From Gammaproteobacteria bacterium (GTDB taxonomy: Bacteria > Pseudomonadota > Gammaproteobacteria > JAKEHO01): a stretch of 64,000 nucleotides of DNA. Where the stretch lies: assembly GCA_022614965.1 (NCBI GenBank), contig JAKEHO010000008.1:30069-94068 (forward strand). Reading direction: 5' to 3'. Shown one piece after another: positions 39,651 through 49,970 of this stretch. Every line of letters starts with the position of its first letter. The stretch's first letter is position 1. The notes beneath the pieces were generated by a model. That model was given only the letters and a program-made list of their open reading frames with translations, searched no databases and had not been told where the DNA came from. The position numbers and the translations under genes were made by a program.

Positions 39651-42121
39651 ACCCTACCTCCTTGCGGTTGATAGTACCGTAGGCGATTCGCATTGGTGAT
39701 TACGGTGACGGAACTAAACGCCATGGCGGCGGCCGCGATCAACGGCGAAAGCAAGAGTCCGAAGTACGGATACAATAGCCCCATGGCAAGCGGGATCCCC
39801 AACGTATTGTAGATGAAGGCGCCGAACAGATTCTGGTAGACGTTGCGCATGGTGGCGCGGCTAATTTCCATGGCTGTGACGACGCCCTTAAGGCTGCCTG
39901 TGATGAGCGTCACGTCGCTAGCCTCGATGGCGACGTCCGTGCCGGTGCCAATCGCCATGCCCACATTGGCCTGCGCGAGCGCCGGGGCGTCGTTGATGCC
40001 ATCGCCCACCATGGCCACGATCTTGCCTTCGAGCTGTAGCTTCTGCACCTCGTGCGCCTTGTCCTGGGGCAAGACCTCGGAAAGCACGCGATCAATACCG
40101 AGCTCACGGCCAATTGCCTCTGCGGTACGCCGGTTGTCACCGGTCAGCATGATGACCTCGAGCCCCATCTTGCGGAGTGCCTCGATGCCCGACATGGAAT
40201 CGGGTTTAACAATGTCTGCGACGGCAACCAGACCGGCGGCCGTTCCATCGCAGGCGAGGTACATCGGCGTCTTGCCGGCCTCGGCGAGGTGCTCCCAGTC
40301 AGCCGAAAGCGACGAGATGTCCACGCCGCGCGCCTTCATGAGCGTGGCGTTGCCGAGCATGACATCGCGACCGTCTACTCTGCCGCTGACGCCATGGCCG
40401 GGGATAGCCGTAAAGCCCTCTGCCTCGGTAAGGGCGACGCCCCGCTCACCGGCACCTTTGACAATCGCCTCCGCCAACGGGTGCTCCGAGCTGCGTTCGA
40501 GCGAGGCAGCAAGGATCAGTACCTCGTCTTCGCGAAAACTCGCGCTAGGCACCACGTCGGTAAGGGCGGGCTTGCCTTGAGTAATCGTGCCGGTCTTGTC
40601 CAAGACGATCGCCTTCAGGCGCTTGGCGGTCTGCAGGGCATCACCGGAGCGGATCAGGACACCGCTCTCTGCCGCCTTACCGATGCCCACCGTGAGGGAG
40701 GTTGGGGTAGCAAGCCCCAGGGCGCAAGGACAGGCGATGATGAGCGTCGTCACCAGCACGATGGTCGCATAGACGATGCGCGGATCCGGACCAACGTCAT
40801 ACCACGCGACGAAGGCCAGCACCGCCAAGATCATCACTGTCGGCACGAAATAACCGGCCACCTGGTCCACGACCCGCTGGATGGGGGCCTTCGAGCCCTG
40901 GGCGTCCTGCACAATGCGGATGATGTTCGCCAAGGCGGTGTCCTTGCCCACCTTGGTGGCGCGGAACGTGAAGCTCCCAGTCTTGTTCAATGTAGCGCCA
41001 ATGACTTCATTTCCCTGGTGCTTTTCCACTGGGATTGATTCCCCTGTAATCATGGACTCATCCACACTGCTAGATCCCTTGATCACAACGCCATCCACCG
41101 GGATCTTCTCACCGGGGCGCACCAACACCTCCTCATCGACGAGCACCTCCTCCACTGGGACATCCAGCTCCTGATCCTCACGCAATACCCGAGCGGTTTT
41201 GGCCTGTAGACGAATCAGCTTTTTAATAGCCTCAGAGGTCCTTCCCTTGGCCTTGACCTCGAGCGCCATGCCGAGCACGACCAAGGCCACGACGACCACA
41301 GAGACATCCCAGAATACCTCCGCCAGCGCCTGCTTCGGGAACCATTGCGGAAAGGCGACCGCCACCACCGAGTAGAGAAAGGCAGCTGTGATCCCGGACG
41401 CGATCAACGTGTGCATGTTGGCGGATCGGTGCTTCAAGGCAGCCCACATACCAGTGTAGAACTGGGAGCCCGACCACAGCATTACCGGCAAGGTGAATAC
41501 CCCTAAAAGCGCCCACACCACCCGACGTTCTGCGCTACCCATGGGCATCCACTCGCGTAGCCCCGGGATCAGATCCGCGTAGCTGAAGATCATGACCGGC
41601 AGCGAGATCGCCGCCGCGAACCAAAACTTATGCATGAGCAAGCGATGCTCTTGATTGCGTTCCCGCTCCTGGCCGTCAATGGCTTCATCGCTCGCGGCGG
41701 GCACCTCGCCCGCCTCGTACCCGCTCGCTTCAATTGCGCGCTGGAGGCCTTCGAATTCGACTACCCGTGGCTCATACACGATATCCGCTTGGGCAGATGT
41801 TGGGTTGACCGTGGCCGAGACCACGCCCGGCGTCTCTATCAGTGCCCTTTCAACCGCCGTGACACAAGACGCACAGGTCATCCCCTTAACCGCGAGCCGA
41901 ACCCGGGCGACGCCCGGTGTGAGACCTAAGTCCCGGATCGCTTCCACCAGCGCCCCCACACGGGTACGTGCGGGATCATAATCAATGACAACACTGCCCA
42001 AGGAAGGATTGACCACTGTGCGCGCAACGCCATCACGTGCAGCGAGTGCGGCTTCGATCGAGCGGATGCGCTCTGCGCTGGGCACTGTTTTGACCGGCAC
42101 GTTGAGGCGCTCGAGCGTCAC
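39647..42121 (-). CDS. copA: Copper-exporting P1B-type ATPase
   Basis: CopA pumps Cu(I) out of the cytosol using ATP. The 824-aa protein has two N-terminal metal-binding-type domains. The second carries KGMTCASC near residue 80; the first (residues 7-70) has the fold pattern but no CxxC. Membrane helices follow, with the actuator TGES, the channel motif [11 protein letters not shown], the phosphorylation site [19 protein letters not shown] and [12 protein letters not shown]. The start is GTG. The downstream cupredoxin gene overlaps it. Confidence 0.95.
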   Translation of the reverse strand: MTLERLNVPVKTVPSAERIRSIEAALAARDGVARTVVNPSLGSVVIDYDPARTRVGALVEAIRDLGLTPGVARVRLAVKGMTCASCVTAVERALIETPGVVSATVNPTSAQADIVYEPRVVEFEGLQRAIEASGYEAGEVPAASDEAIDGQERERNQEHRLLMHKFWFAAAISLPVMIFSYADLIPGLREWMPMGSAERRVVWALLGVFTLPVMLWSGSQFYTGMWAALKHRSANMHTLIASGITAAFLYSVVAVAFPQWFPKQALAEVFWDVSVVVVALVVLGMALEVKAKGRTSEAIKKLIRLQAKTARVLREDQELDVPVEEVLVDEEVLVRPGEKIPVDGVVIKGSSSVDESMITGESIPVEKHQGNEVIGATLNKTGSFTFRATKVGKDTALANIIRIVQDAQGSKAPIQRVVDQVAGYFVPTVMILAVLAFVAWYDVGPDPRIVYATIVLVTTLIIACPCALGLATPTSLTVGIGKAAESGVLIRSGDALQTAKRLKAIVLDKTGTITQGKPALTDVVPSASFREDEVLILAASLERSSEHPLAEAIVKGAGERGVALTEAEGFTAIPGHGVSGRVDGRDVMLGNATLMKARGVDISSLSADWEHLAEAGKTPMYLACDGTAAGLVAVADIVKPDSMSGIEALRKMGLEVIMLTGDNRRTAEAIGRELGIDRVLSEVLPQDKAHEVQKLQLEGKIVAMVGDGINDAPALAQANVGMAIGTGTDVAIEASDVTLITGSLKGVVTAMEISRATMRNVYQNLFGAFIYNTLGIPLAMGLLYPYFGLLLSPLIAAAAMAFSSVTVITNANRLRYYQPQGGRV

Positions 42122-42515
42122 AGCCTGTTGCGCCGGCGTGTTCTGGTTAGGTGGGAGGTCTGAACGGGATCGGTCATGCAGATATTAGAACAAATACGGT
42201 GCGCCCAGTTCTGATGCAAGGTACACAACGCCGTTGTTCGAGCATCAATAGCAGTGGGGCATGCGGGATTTCTTGTGTGATACTCTCCTGCTGAGCAAAA
42301 GGTGCTATGTGCGTCAAACCAGTTGCGGCTGAAAATGGCACGCCGTTCCAATCGCTGCACACTCCGTCACAGAGCACACCTCAGACCCGGTAGCAGGCTC
42401 ATCCTGCCGCTACAGCCACCGTAGGATCTCAGGACTCTGCACGATAGCAGAAGCCCCCTTGGGCTCTAGCAAGGGGTCATTGCTCCGTGATGAGTCGTCT
42501 GGATGAGCGCCCGAC
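42122..42515. other. Intergenic between copA start and metE end, nothing certain
   Basis: About 390 bases upstream of copA and downstream of metE on the same strand. The copA promoter should lie here, but I cannot point to a convincing CueR palindrome. Short minus-strand frames (for example near 42174-42377) show no family features. Confidence 0.4.
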
Positions 42516-44813
42516 CTATGCCGATGTCGCGCTCGCATCACCACGCTCGCGCAAGATGCGCGCTGCCTGCACCATATTCTTGAGGCAAGACTCTACCTCT
42601 GGCCAGTCACGCGTCTTTAACCCGCAGTCGGGGTTCAGCCAAAGTCGCTCTGCCGGGATATGCCGTTGGGCTTTTTCAATCAATCTCACCATCTCTTCAA
42701 CCGGCGTGACCCGCGGCGAGTGGATATCGAAGACGCCTGGGCCTATCTGATTCGGATATTCAAACTCAACAAAGGCGTCGAGCAGTTCCATATCCGAGCG
42801 CGAGGTCTCAATGGTGATCACATCGGCGTCCATCTCTGCAATTGAGGCGATAATGTCATTGAATTCCGAATAACACATGTGGGTATGGATCTGCGTATCA
42901 CTCCTGACGCCAGCCGAGGCGATCCGAAAGGCCTTGACCGCCCAGTTTAAGTAGGGCTTCCATTCACTTTTTCTTAACGGAAGTCCTTCGCGTATGGCCG
43001 GTTCGTCGATTTGGATAATCTTGATCCCAGCCCGTTCTAGATCGATCACCTCATCGCGCAGTGCCAATGAGATCTGCAAACAGGTCTTAGAGCGTGGCTG
43101 GTCATCCCGTACAAATGACCATTGCAGAATAGTTACAGGCCCGGTGAGCATACCCTTCACGGGGCGGTCGGTGAGGGACTGCGCATAGGTGCTCCATTCC
43201 ATTGTGATGGGCGCCGGCCGGCTGACATCTCCGAAGATGATGGGCGGCTTCACGCAGCGCGAACCATAACTCTGCACCCAACCAGTTTGCGTAAACGCAA
43301 AACCGGCAAGCGCCTCGCCGAAATATTCAACCATGTCATTACGTTCCGCCTCGCCATGCACAATGATATCCAATCCATATTCCTCTTGTTTACGAACGGC
43401 CCGTTTGATTTCGCGGCGCATTCGGGTGATATACATGTCGCGGTCCAGCTTACCAGTCTTAAAGTCGCGCCGCGTTTTTCGGATCTCGCTTGTCTGCGGA
43501 AATGATCCGATAGTCGTGGTCGGATACTTGGGCAATTTAAGTTGCTTTTGTTGAAGAACGATGCGCGAGCTAAAAGCATCCTTACGCCGGATCATTGCGT
43601 CATTGACATGAGCAAGCCGCTCTGCGACCTGTGCGTTATGGATGCGTGGAGAAATCTGTCGGGATTGAATCGCGTGACTGGAGGCCGCCAGAATGTCCGC
43701 CACTGCATCGCGCCCTTCATTCATTGCCCGTTTCAGAGTGACGACCTCAACCATTTTTTGCTTTGCAAAGGCGAGCCACGACTTCAACTCATTATCCAGC
43801 TCCGTCTCGAGATCCAAATCGACCGGACAATGCATCAGTGAACAGGATGGGGCGAGCCATAAACGATCACCGAGGCGCGCCGCCGGTCGCTCCAGTATTG
43901 ATAAGGCGGTGTTCAAATCCGTTCGCCAGATATTACGTCCATCGACGATGCCGAGCGACAGCACCTTGTCCGAAGGCATCAGTTCAATCACATGCGCAAG
44001 TTGATTGGGGGCGCGGACGAGATCGATGTGTAATCCGTCGATCGGCAAGCGTATAGCGGTAACAGCATTTTCTGCGAGGGCACCGAAATAGGTCGTGAGC
44101 AAGATCTTCGGGGCCGGGCTTTGCAACCCGCTATAGCATCTCTCGAACGCCGTGCGCCACTCGATTGGGAGATCGAGCACCAAGATAGGCTCATCAATCT
44201 GTACCCACTCGACACCTAGGCTTGCGAGTTTGGCGAGGATCTGTCTGTAAATGGGTAAAATAGAATCGACGAGTTCAAGTTTATTAAACGTCCCCGTCTT
44301 GACCTTTCCAAGCCACAAGTAAGTCAGAGGTCCGATGAACACAGGCTTGACATGATGACCCTTCTGCTGCGCTTCCTTCACCTCGGCAAATAATGAATTG
44401 GATGCGATCCGGAACGACTGTTTGGCGGCAAACTCCGGCACGATATAGTGATAGTTTGTATCGAACCACTTGGTCATCTCGCAGGCAGGTACGTCCTCCC
44501 CTGTCGGCGCCCGCCCGCGCGCCATCCGAAAATAGCTATCGATCGGTACATCATCTTTGAAATCACCGAAACGCGGCGGCACCACGCCGAGCAAAACGGA
44601 CATATCCAATACCTGGTCGTACCACGAGAAATCACCGACCGGGATCAGATCGAGCCCCGCGCTCGCTTGCTGTTGCCAATGAGCAGCGCGAAGGCGCCTG
44701 CCCGTATCCTCAAGCCCTGCTCTAGAGATGGCACCCTGCCAGTAGTTTTCTAACGCCAGTTTTAGTTCGCGCTTCGCGCCAATGCGCGGAAATCCAAGAT
44801 TATGTGCAAGCAT
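42516..44813 (-). CDS. metE: Cobalamin-independent methionine synthase
   Basis: MetE transfers the methyl group of 5-methyltetrahydropteroyltriglutamate to homocysteine without B12. The 765-aa protein has the duplicated TIM-barrel layout. Its N-terminal half begins [13 protein letters not shown]. Its C-terminal half has [13 protein letters not shown], the zinc ligands His and Cys in [35 protein letters not shown] and the last Cys ligand in [12 protein letters not shown] perfect CRP-type palindrome lies 140 bases upstream. I see no B12 riboswitch in front of it. Confidence 0.97.
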   Translation of the reverse strand: MLAHNLGFPRIGAKRELKLALENYWQGAISRAGLEDTGRRLRAAHWQQQASAGLDLIPVGDFSWYDQVLDMSVLLGVVPPRFGDFKDDVPIDSYFRMARGRAPTGEDVPACEMTKWFDTNYHYIVPEFAAKQSFRIASNSLFAEVKEAQQKGHHVKPVFIGPLTYLWLGKVKTGTFNKLELVDSILPIYRQILAKLASLGVEWVQIDEPILVLDLPIEWRTAFERCYSGLQSPAPKILLTTYFGALAENAVTAIRLPIDGLHIDLVRAPNQLAHVIELMPSDKVLSLGIVDGRNIWRTDLNTALSILERPAARLGDRLWLAPSCSLMHCPVDLDLETELDNELKSWLAFAKQKMVEVVTLKRAMNEGRDAVADILAASSHAIQSRQISPRIHNAQVAERLAHVNDAMIRRKDAFSSRIVLQQKQLKLPKYPTTTIGSFPQTSEIRKTRRDFKTGKLDRDMYITRMRREIKRAVRKQEEYGLDIIVHGEAERNDMVEYFGEALAGFAFTQTGWVQSYGSRCVKPPIIFGDVSRPAPITMEWSTYAQSLTDRPVKGMLTGPVTILQWSFVRDDQPRSKTCLQISLALRDEVIDLERAGIKIIQIDEPAIREGLPLRKSEWKPYLNWAVKAFRIASAGVRSDTQIHTHMCYSEFNDIIASIAEMDADVITIETSRSDMELLDAFVEFEYPNQIGPGVFDIHSPRVTPVEEMVRLIEKAQRHIPAERLWLNPDCGLKTRDWPEVESCLKNMVQAARILRERGDASATSA

Positions 44814-44952
44814 CAGGGGGTCCTCCCCTTAAGGATGAGATCGGCAGACAGTTTGATGGGCGAGTCCACAGGGATCAAGGCCTAATTTGGGAGAGGATTT
44901 TCACCGCACGGGCGCCTTGATCGCGTGAGCGCGGATACCGATCCCCTGCCTT

Positions 44953-44968
44953 TGTGACAAAGGTCACA
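44953..44968. promoter_or_regulatory. CRP/Vfr-type binding palindrome
   Basis: TGTGACAAAGGTCACA is a perfect TGTGA-N6-TCACA site, the textbook CRP half-sites and spacing. It lies 140 bases upstream of the metE start and about 300 upstream of nrdA, so metE is the more likely target. A CRP-family regulator is not in the window. Confidence 0.6.
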
Positions 44969-45001
44969 TTATGCGTGATTCGCGGCGGGCCCGAAAGCGG
45001 C

Positions 45002-45010
45002 TTATCCACA
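45002..45010 (+). promoter_or_regulatory. DnaA box
   Basis: TTATCCACA, the exact DnaA consensus, 135 bases upstream of the nrdA promoter. DnaA control of nrdAB is known in E. coli. One isolated nine-base match can occur by chance. Confidence 0.45.
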
Positions 45011-45059
45011 GCTCGGCGGGTAAGAAAATAAGTCGCTGATTTGCTAGATTTTCCTAATT

Positions 45060-45068
45060 TTATCCCCA
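45060..45068 (+). promoter_or_regulatory. DnaA-box-like site
   Basis: TTATCCCCA differs from the DnaA consensus at one position. Together with the perfect box 58 bases upstream it makes a pair in front of nrdA. Confidence 0.3.
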
Positions 45069-45110
45069 GGCTATACCCAACTCATCCCCTGTGATTGCAC
45101 ACTTAATTCC

Positions 45111-45124
45111 ACACTATGTTGTGT
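45111..45124. promoter_or_regulatory. NrdR box 1
   Basis: ACACTATGTTGTGT is an imperfect palindrome matching the NrdR consensus (about ACACWATATWTWGTGT). It lies just upstream of the nrdA -35 box. Its start is 32 bases from the start of box 2, three helical turns, as NrdR pairs usually are. Confidence 0.7.
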
Positions 45125-45136
45125 TTGAATTGCCCC

Positions 45137-45165
45137 TTGACCACACTCTATTGTGGTGCTATACA
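45137..45165 (+). promoter_or_regulatory. Sigma-70-type promoter of nrdA
   Basis: TTGACC (45137-45142), a 17-base spacer and TATACA (45160-45165) make a near-consensus promoter 100 bases upstream of the nrdA ATG. NrdR box 2 fills the spacer, so bound NrdR would block polymerase. Confidence 0.7.
45143..45156. promoter_or_regulatory. NrdR box 2
   Basis: ACACTCTATTGTGG, the second NrdR-type palindrome, lies wholly within the spacer of the nrdA promoter. It is less perfect than box 1 but sits at the expected distance. Confidence 0.65.
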
Positions 45166-45265
45166 GAGCATTATATCTCGAACATAAACGCGTTTCTGAG
45201 CATTCCTAGAAGGCTTTAGAAGCGTACAAAACGACACTTTCCGACCCTTGCAGGAGGGGCAATAC

Positions 45266-48169
45266 ATGGAGGCTGAAAACATCAATAGCGCACTCAGCCA
45301 TGCGCAGTCCAAGGCCACACCACAGCGCGATAACGGGGGCCAACGCGCGGGATCAGACGAGGTTACGGGGGAACTCGCGGCCAACAGGCCCGGCGAATTT
45401 CGCGTCATCCGCCGCAACGGTAAAGTCACCGCGTTTGATCCAAACAAGATCATGGTCGCTATGACCAAAGCCTTTCTCGAGGTGGAGGGCGGGAGCGCCG
45501 CGGCGTCTAGCCGCATCCACGAGATGGTCGCACGGTTAACCGATCAAGTCGTCAATGCCATAACCCGCCGCATGCAGGGCGGTGGAACGGCGCATATCGA
45601 AGACATCCAAGATCAGGTCGAACTCGCCCTCATGCGCTCAGGCGAGCACAAGGTTGCCCGCGCCTATGTCATCTATCGAGAGGAGCGTGCGCGCGAGCGC
45701 GCGGAGAGGCAACAGCTTGAAGCGAGCCAACTGAGTAGCCCATCAATCATAACGACGAAACTCGCTGACGGAACGATTCAACCCCTGGACATGGAACGCC
45801 TCCGCGCCATTGTCGATGAGGCCTGCCGTGGTCTTGAAGAAGTCGACTGGCAATTGATCATCCGGGATACCCTGCGCAACCTTTTTGATGAGGTTCCGGC
45901 AAATGAAGTCGGTCCTGCACTCGTAATGAGCGCGCGCACGTTGATTGAAAAGGAACCGAATTATTCTTATGTAGCTGCCCGTCTGCTTCTCGATATTCTG
46001 CGCCAGGAAGCACTGAAGTTTATCGGTTGCAGACCTTTTGAAGCCACACAGGCCGAAATGGTGGAGCGTTATCCGCGTTATTTCGAAGAATATATCCGGC
46101 GCGGCGTTGAACTTGGGCTTCTGGATCGCGAGCTGGGTCATTTTGATGTAGAGCGACTAGGAAATGCCTTGAAGCCTGTGAGAGATCAGCAATTTACCTA
46201 TCTGGGTCTGCAAACGCTCTACGATCGCTATTTTATTCATCACCACGGCGCCCGATTCGAGCTGCCCCAAGCATTTTTCATGCGCGTCGCCATGGGGCTT
46301 GCAATCAATGAATCCGAGCGGGAAGAACGCACCATTGAGTTCTATGACGTGCTTTCGTCCTTTGATTTCATGAGCTCAACGCCCACCTTATTTAATTCCG
46401 GTACGCGACGCCCGCAGCTCTCAAGTTGTTACCTTACAACTGTCCCCGATGATCTCGATGGTATCTACAGCGCTATCAAAGACGATGCGCTGCTGTCTAA
46501 GTATGCTGGAGGCCTTGGCAATGATTGGACGCGGGTGCGTGCCATGGGCGCGCACATCAAGGGCACAAACGGCAAGTCCCAAGGAATCGTTCCCTTTCTC
46601 AAAGTTGCCAACGATACGGCGGTGGCGGTTAACCAAGGCGGTAAACGAAAAGGCGCTATGTGTGCCTATCTCGAGTCTTGGCATCTCGATGTCGAAGAGT
46701 TTCTGGACCTTAGAAAAAACACTGGCGATGACCGTCGTCGCACACACGATATGAATACCGCCAACTGGATCCCGGATCTCTTCATGAAACGAGTGGTCGA
46801 GGAAGGGAAATGGACGCTCTTTTCTCCAGATGAAGTGCTTGATTTGCACGATCTATACGGTAAGGCCTTTGAACAGCGGTACGTTGAATATGAACAGAAG
46901 ACAGTTGATGGCGAAATCAGGAATTTCAAAGCCATCAATGCGATCGATCTGTGGCGAAAGATGTTATCTATGCTCTATGAAACCGGTCATCCCTGGATGA
47001 CCTTTAAGGACCCCTGTAACCTTCGTTCGCCGCAGCGGCACACTGGCGTAGTCCATTCATCCAATCTGTGTACAGAAATCACGCTAAACACTTCCGATGA
47101 TGAGATCGCCGTGTGCAACTTAGGTTCGGTGAACTTAGCTCAACATGTGGATGAACGAGGACTCAATACCGAGAAGCTAGAGAACACTGTGAACACCGCG
47201 ATGCGCATGTTAGATAACGTCATCGATGTAAATTACTACAGTGTGGAACGAGCGCGACGTTCGAACCTGGCGCACCGACCCGTTGGCCTCGGACTCATGG
47301 GCTTTCAAGATGCCCTCTACAAGCTGCGCCTTCCTTACGCATCCCAGGCAGCTGTCGAGTTTGCCGATCAAACGATGGAGGTCATCAGTTACTGTGCCGT
47401 CAAAGCCTCCACAAACCTTGCCGAAGAGCGCGGGCCGTACCCAAGTTTCGACGGCTCCCTGTGGAGTCAGGGCATTCTGCCGATCGACTCTATTGCACTT
47501 CTAGAAGAAAGTCGCGGTGGCTTCTTAGAGATGGATCGTTCCAAGACGTTGAATTGGGACGCTTTACGTGAACGCGTACAAAAGGTGGGCATGCGCAATT
47601 CAAACTGCATGGCGATTGCGCCAACGGCCACTATCTCAAACATTTGCGGGGTCGCCCAGTCGATCGAGCCGACTTATCAGAATCTGTTCGTAAAATCGAA
47701 CCTCTCGGGGGAATTCACGGTCGTCAATCCGTACCTGGTGAGGGATCTCAAGCAACGAGGGCTATGGGACGACGTGATGGTTAACGATCTGAAGTACTTT
47801 GATGGCAGTGTATGGCCAATTGATCGTGTACCAGACGAAATAAAGGCACTTTATGCGACTGCATTTGAGATTGAATCCCACTGGATGGTCGCCGCCGCAT
47901 CACGAAGGCAGAAATGGATTGACCAAGCCCAGTCGCTCAATCTCTACATGCCCGAGCCAAATGGAAAGAAGTTGGACAATCTCTACAAGCTGGCATGGCG
48001 AAGTGGCCTCAAGACTACCTATTACCTGCGTAGCCTCGGTGCAACCCATGTTGAAAAGAGCACCCTGGCAGGACGCGATAACAAGTTAAATGCGGTGCAG
48101 ACACCGCAAGGTGCAGCTGCTTCGAGCGCCTGCCTCGTCATCAGCTCGGAATGCGAGGCGTGTCAGTGA
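45266..48169 (+). CDS. nrdA: Class I ribonucleoside-diphosphate reductase, alpha subunit
   Basis: NrdA reduces ribonucleoside diphosphates to deoxy forms with a radical supplied by NrdB. The 967-aa protein has two N-terminal ATP-cone domains (about 30-130 and 140-235), like the long Pseudomonas enzyme. It then has the active-site cysteines in SSCYLTT and IAVCNLGSVNLA, the radical-site cysteine in NLCTEITLNTS, and a C-terminal CEAC pair that re-reduces the active site. The ATG at 45266 follows the ribosome site GCAGGAGGGG; the longer frame begins at a TTG inside that site. nrdB follows 122 bases later. Confidence 0.96.
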   Translation: MEAENINSALSHAQSKATPQRDNGGQRAGSDEVTGELAANRPGEFRVIRRNGKVTAFDPNKIMVAMTKAFLEVEGGSAAASSRIHEMVARLTDQVVNAITRRMQGGGTAHIEDIQDQVELALMRSGEHKVARAYVIYREERARERAERQQLEASQLSSPSIITTKLADGTIQPLDMERLRAIVDEACRGLEEVDWQLIIRDTLRNLFDEVPANEVGPALVMSARTLIEKEPNYSYVAARLLLDILRQEALKFIGCRPFEATQAEMVERYPRYFEEYIRRGVELGLLDRELGHFDVERLGNALKPVRDQQFTYLGLQTLYDRYFIHHHGARFELPQAFFMRVAMGLAINESEREERTIEFYDVLSSFDFMSSTPTLFNSGTRRPQLSSCYLTTVPDDLDGIYSAIKDDALLSKYAGGLGNDWTRVRAMGAHIKGTNGKSQGIVPFLKVANDTAVAVNQGGKRKGAMCAYLESWHLDVEEFLDLRKNTGDDRRRTHDMNTANWIPDLFMKRVVEEGKWTLFSPDEVLDLHDLYGKAFEQRYVEYEQKTVDGEIRNFKAINAIDLWRKMLSMLYETGHPWMTFKDPCNLRSPQRHTGVVHSSNLCTEITLNTSDDEIAVCNLGSVNLAQHVDERGLNTEKLENTVNTAMRMLDNVIDVNYYSVERARRSNLAHRPVGLGLMGFQDALYKLRLPYASQAAVEFADQTMEVISYCAVKASTNLAEERGPYPSFDGSLWSQGILPIDSIALLEESRGGFLEMDRSKTLNWDALRERVQKVGMRNSNCMAIAPTATISNICGVAQSIEPTYQNLFVKSNLSGEFTVVNPYLVRDLKQRGLWDDVMVNDLKYFDGSVWPIDRVPDEIKALYATAFEIESHWMVAAASRRQKWIDQAQSLNLYMPEPNGKKLDNLYKLAWRSGLKTTYYLRSLGATHVEKSTLAGRDNKLNAVQTPQGAAASSACLVISSECEACQ

Positions 48170-48291
48170 GCATCATTGGAAGGGATCATCGATACGCAAC
48201 ACGCACGAAACAGGAAACGCGCGCCTCATCTCAGTGTGGCAATCGCTTGCACCCGGGGTGAACATTCGATAACTGATTTTGAGGGAACATC

Positions 48292-49533
48292 ATGATGAAT
48301 CGGGACGAACCAGCAGCCGCAGCCAATGAGTCTGACGAATTAAGCAGTAGTCAAAAGGTAAAACGCCAACTCGCGCCAGCGGTATTAGCTGTCGTCGACG
48401 GCGGCCCCAAATCAGTTACTCCGGGCACCACGTTTTCGCCATCACCAATCCCCAGTGTGGCTATTGAGGGATCGCCGCCTGCCGTGACAGGACTAGAGAA
48501 GGTGCAATTCGGAGCGGGTCGCATTGCAGTAGATGATAAGCGCATGATCAATTGTCGAGCTGATGTGAATCAGCTTGTTCCATTCAAATATCAGTGGGCC
48601 TGGCAAAAGTATCTGAATGCTTGTGCGAACAACTGGATGCCACAGGAAATCAACATGACAGCGGACATCGCCCTGTGGAAAGAGCCACGAGGCCTGACCA
48701 CTGATGAGCGACGGATCATCAGACGCAACCTCGGATTCTTCACATCCGCCGACTCATTAGTCGCTAATAACTTGGTGTTAGCAGTGTACCGCCACATTAC
48801 TAACCCCGAGTGTCGGCAGTATCTTCTGCGCCAGGCTTTCGAGGAGGCCGTTCATACGCACTCGTATCAGTATTGCGTAGAGTCGCTATCGATGGACGAG
48901 GGGGAAGTTTTCAATATGTATCGCGAAGTCCCCTCAGTGCATGATAAGTCGGCCTGGGCGATGACTTATACAGAAAGTCTGGGGGATCCCGATTTTCATA
49001 CGGGCACGCCGGAGGATGATCAGCGCTTGCTGCGTGATCTGATCGCCTTCTACGTAATCTTCGAGGGAATATTTTTCTACGTTGGCTTCGTACAGGTGCT
49101 ATCGATGGGCCGCCGAAACAAGATGACAGGTGTCGCGGAGCAGTTTCAATATATATTGCGCGACGAGTCAATGCACATGAATTTTGGTATCGATGTCATC
49201 AATCAAATCAAAATTGAGAATCCACATCTTTGGACGGAGGATTTCAAGAAACACGCTGTGGGGATGATCCGGGATGGTGTAGAGCTGGAAATTCGATATG
49301 CGCACGACACCATGCCGCGCGGAGTTCTGGGGTTGAACGCTAACATGTTTACGGAGTACCTGCACTTCGTCGCTAATCGGCGTTGCGCTCAAATTGGACT
49401 TCCAGAACAGTTCCCCGGCGCGGTTAATCCGTTTCCCTGGATGAGCGAGATGATGGATCTTAAGAAAGAAAAGAACTTCTTTGAGACCCGCGTAACCGAA
49501 TATCAGACAGGTGGGACACTGTGTTGGGATTGA
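48292..49533 (+). CDS. nrdB: Class I ribonucleoside-diphosphate reductase, beta subunit
   Basis: NrdB houses the diiron-tyrosyl radical cofactor of ribonucleotide reductase. The 413-aa protein has a Pro/Ser-rich N-terminal extension of about 70 residues. It then has iron ligands in MTADIALW (Asp), [12 protein letters not shown] (Glu and His, followed by the candidate radical Tyr), [11 protein letters not shown] (Glu) and [10 protein letters not shown] (Glu and His). The C terminus ends in a short peptide that binds NrdA. It follows nrdA and is presumably co-transcribed from the NrdR-controlled promoter. Confidence 0.95.
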   Translation: MMNRDEPAAAANESDELSSSQKVKRQLAPAVLAVVDGGPKSVTPGTTFSPSPIPSVAIEGSPPAVTGLEKVQFGAGRIAVDDKRMINCRADVNQLVPFKYQWAWQKYLNACANNWMPQEINMTADIALWKEPRGLTTDERRIIRRNLGFFTSADSLVANNLVLAVYRHITNPECRQYLLRQAFEEAVHTHSYQYCVESLSMDEGEVFNMYREVPSVHDKSAWAMTYTESLGDPDFHTGTPEDDQRLLRDLIAFYVIFEGIFFYVGFVQVLSMGRRNKMTGVAEQFQYILRDESMHMNFGIDVINQIKIENPHLWTEDFKKHAVGMIRDGVELEIRYAHDTMPRGVLGLNANMFTEYLHFVANRRCAQIGLPEQFPGAVNPFPWMSEMMDLKKEKNFFETRVTEYQTGGTLCWD

Positions 49534-49970
49534 GTTTCTACCGCGAAAACCTCCTTAGCGGTAAGCCAAGATGGACCTTGGCTATTGCCTGGCATCCGCT
49601 CGCCTCTTTATGGACGCCAGGCCTTCTTATGCAACATCCAAGCAACGGAAATACGGACATGATGCTTGATCTGTCGGCAGGGATAGCGGGCACTTTGACG
49701 AGGTAGCCTTGAAAGAGAAGGCGATGCAACCCCTCGGCCCTGTCGCTGCGACGGGCCACCCCCCCGCGCCAGAGCGGCTCATTCGGACAGCCGCCCTCGC
49801 GGGGGCTTGTGAGGGGGCCAATCCACATAATCTGTTGGATTGTTATCGCATTGCGCTCGATTTTGGCCTTGTGGCGGCAAGGCGCGCCCTAAAGAGGTTT
49901 TATTCCAATCGCATCGTGTAAAAAACAGTTCTGATGCTCCCGAGGGGGCCATCGAGCTTCAAATCAACCG
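49534..49970. other. Intergenic between nrdB and mfnE, mostly unassigned
   Basis: About 440 bases between convergent genes. A 6-base stem (TACCGC/GCGGTA, 49539-49563) follows nrdB directly but lacks a T-run. A short open frame is listed separately. No tRNA or known RNA is recognised. Confidence 0.4.
49724..49921 (+). CDS. Small hypothetical protein, doubtful
   Basis: A 65-codon frame with an ATG start, composed of a Pro/Ala-rich N-terminal half and a helical C-terminal half (LLDCYRIALDFGLVAARRAL). I recognise no family and see no clear ribosome-binding site. It could be the C-terminal relic of a longer gene or chance coding. I list it because it is the only plausible frame in this gap. Confidence 0.2.
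   Translation: MQPLGPVAATGHPPAPERLIRTAALAGACEGANPHNLLDCYRIALDFGLVAARRALKRFYSNRIV

Noticed and set aside
40052..41038. 328-codon plus-strand open frame opposite copA, with another at 39843-40580
   Set aside because: Both are antisense to the unmistakable copA reading frame; high GC in the third position makes long antisense frames. No family features.
42118..42377. Two short minus-strand frames upstream of copA
   Set aside because: Neither has recognisable motifs, a ribosome site or a conserved-looking composition.
44814..45000. Riboswitch (B12 or SAM) in front of metE
   Set aside because: I could not find the conserved B12 or SAM core sequences in this leader.
45002..45068. DnaA boxes as a sign of the replication origin
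   Set aside because: Only two boxes, no AT-rich unwinding region and no dnaA, dnaN or gidA nearby; regulation of nrdA fits better.
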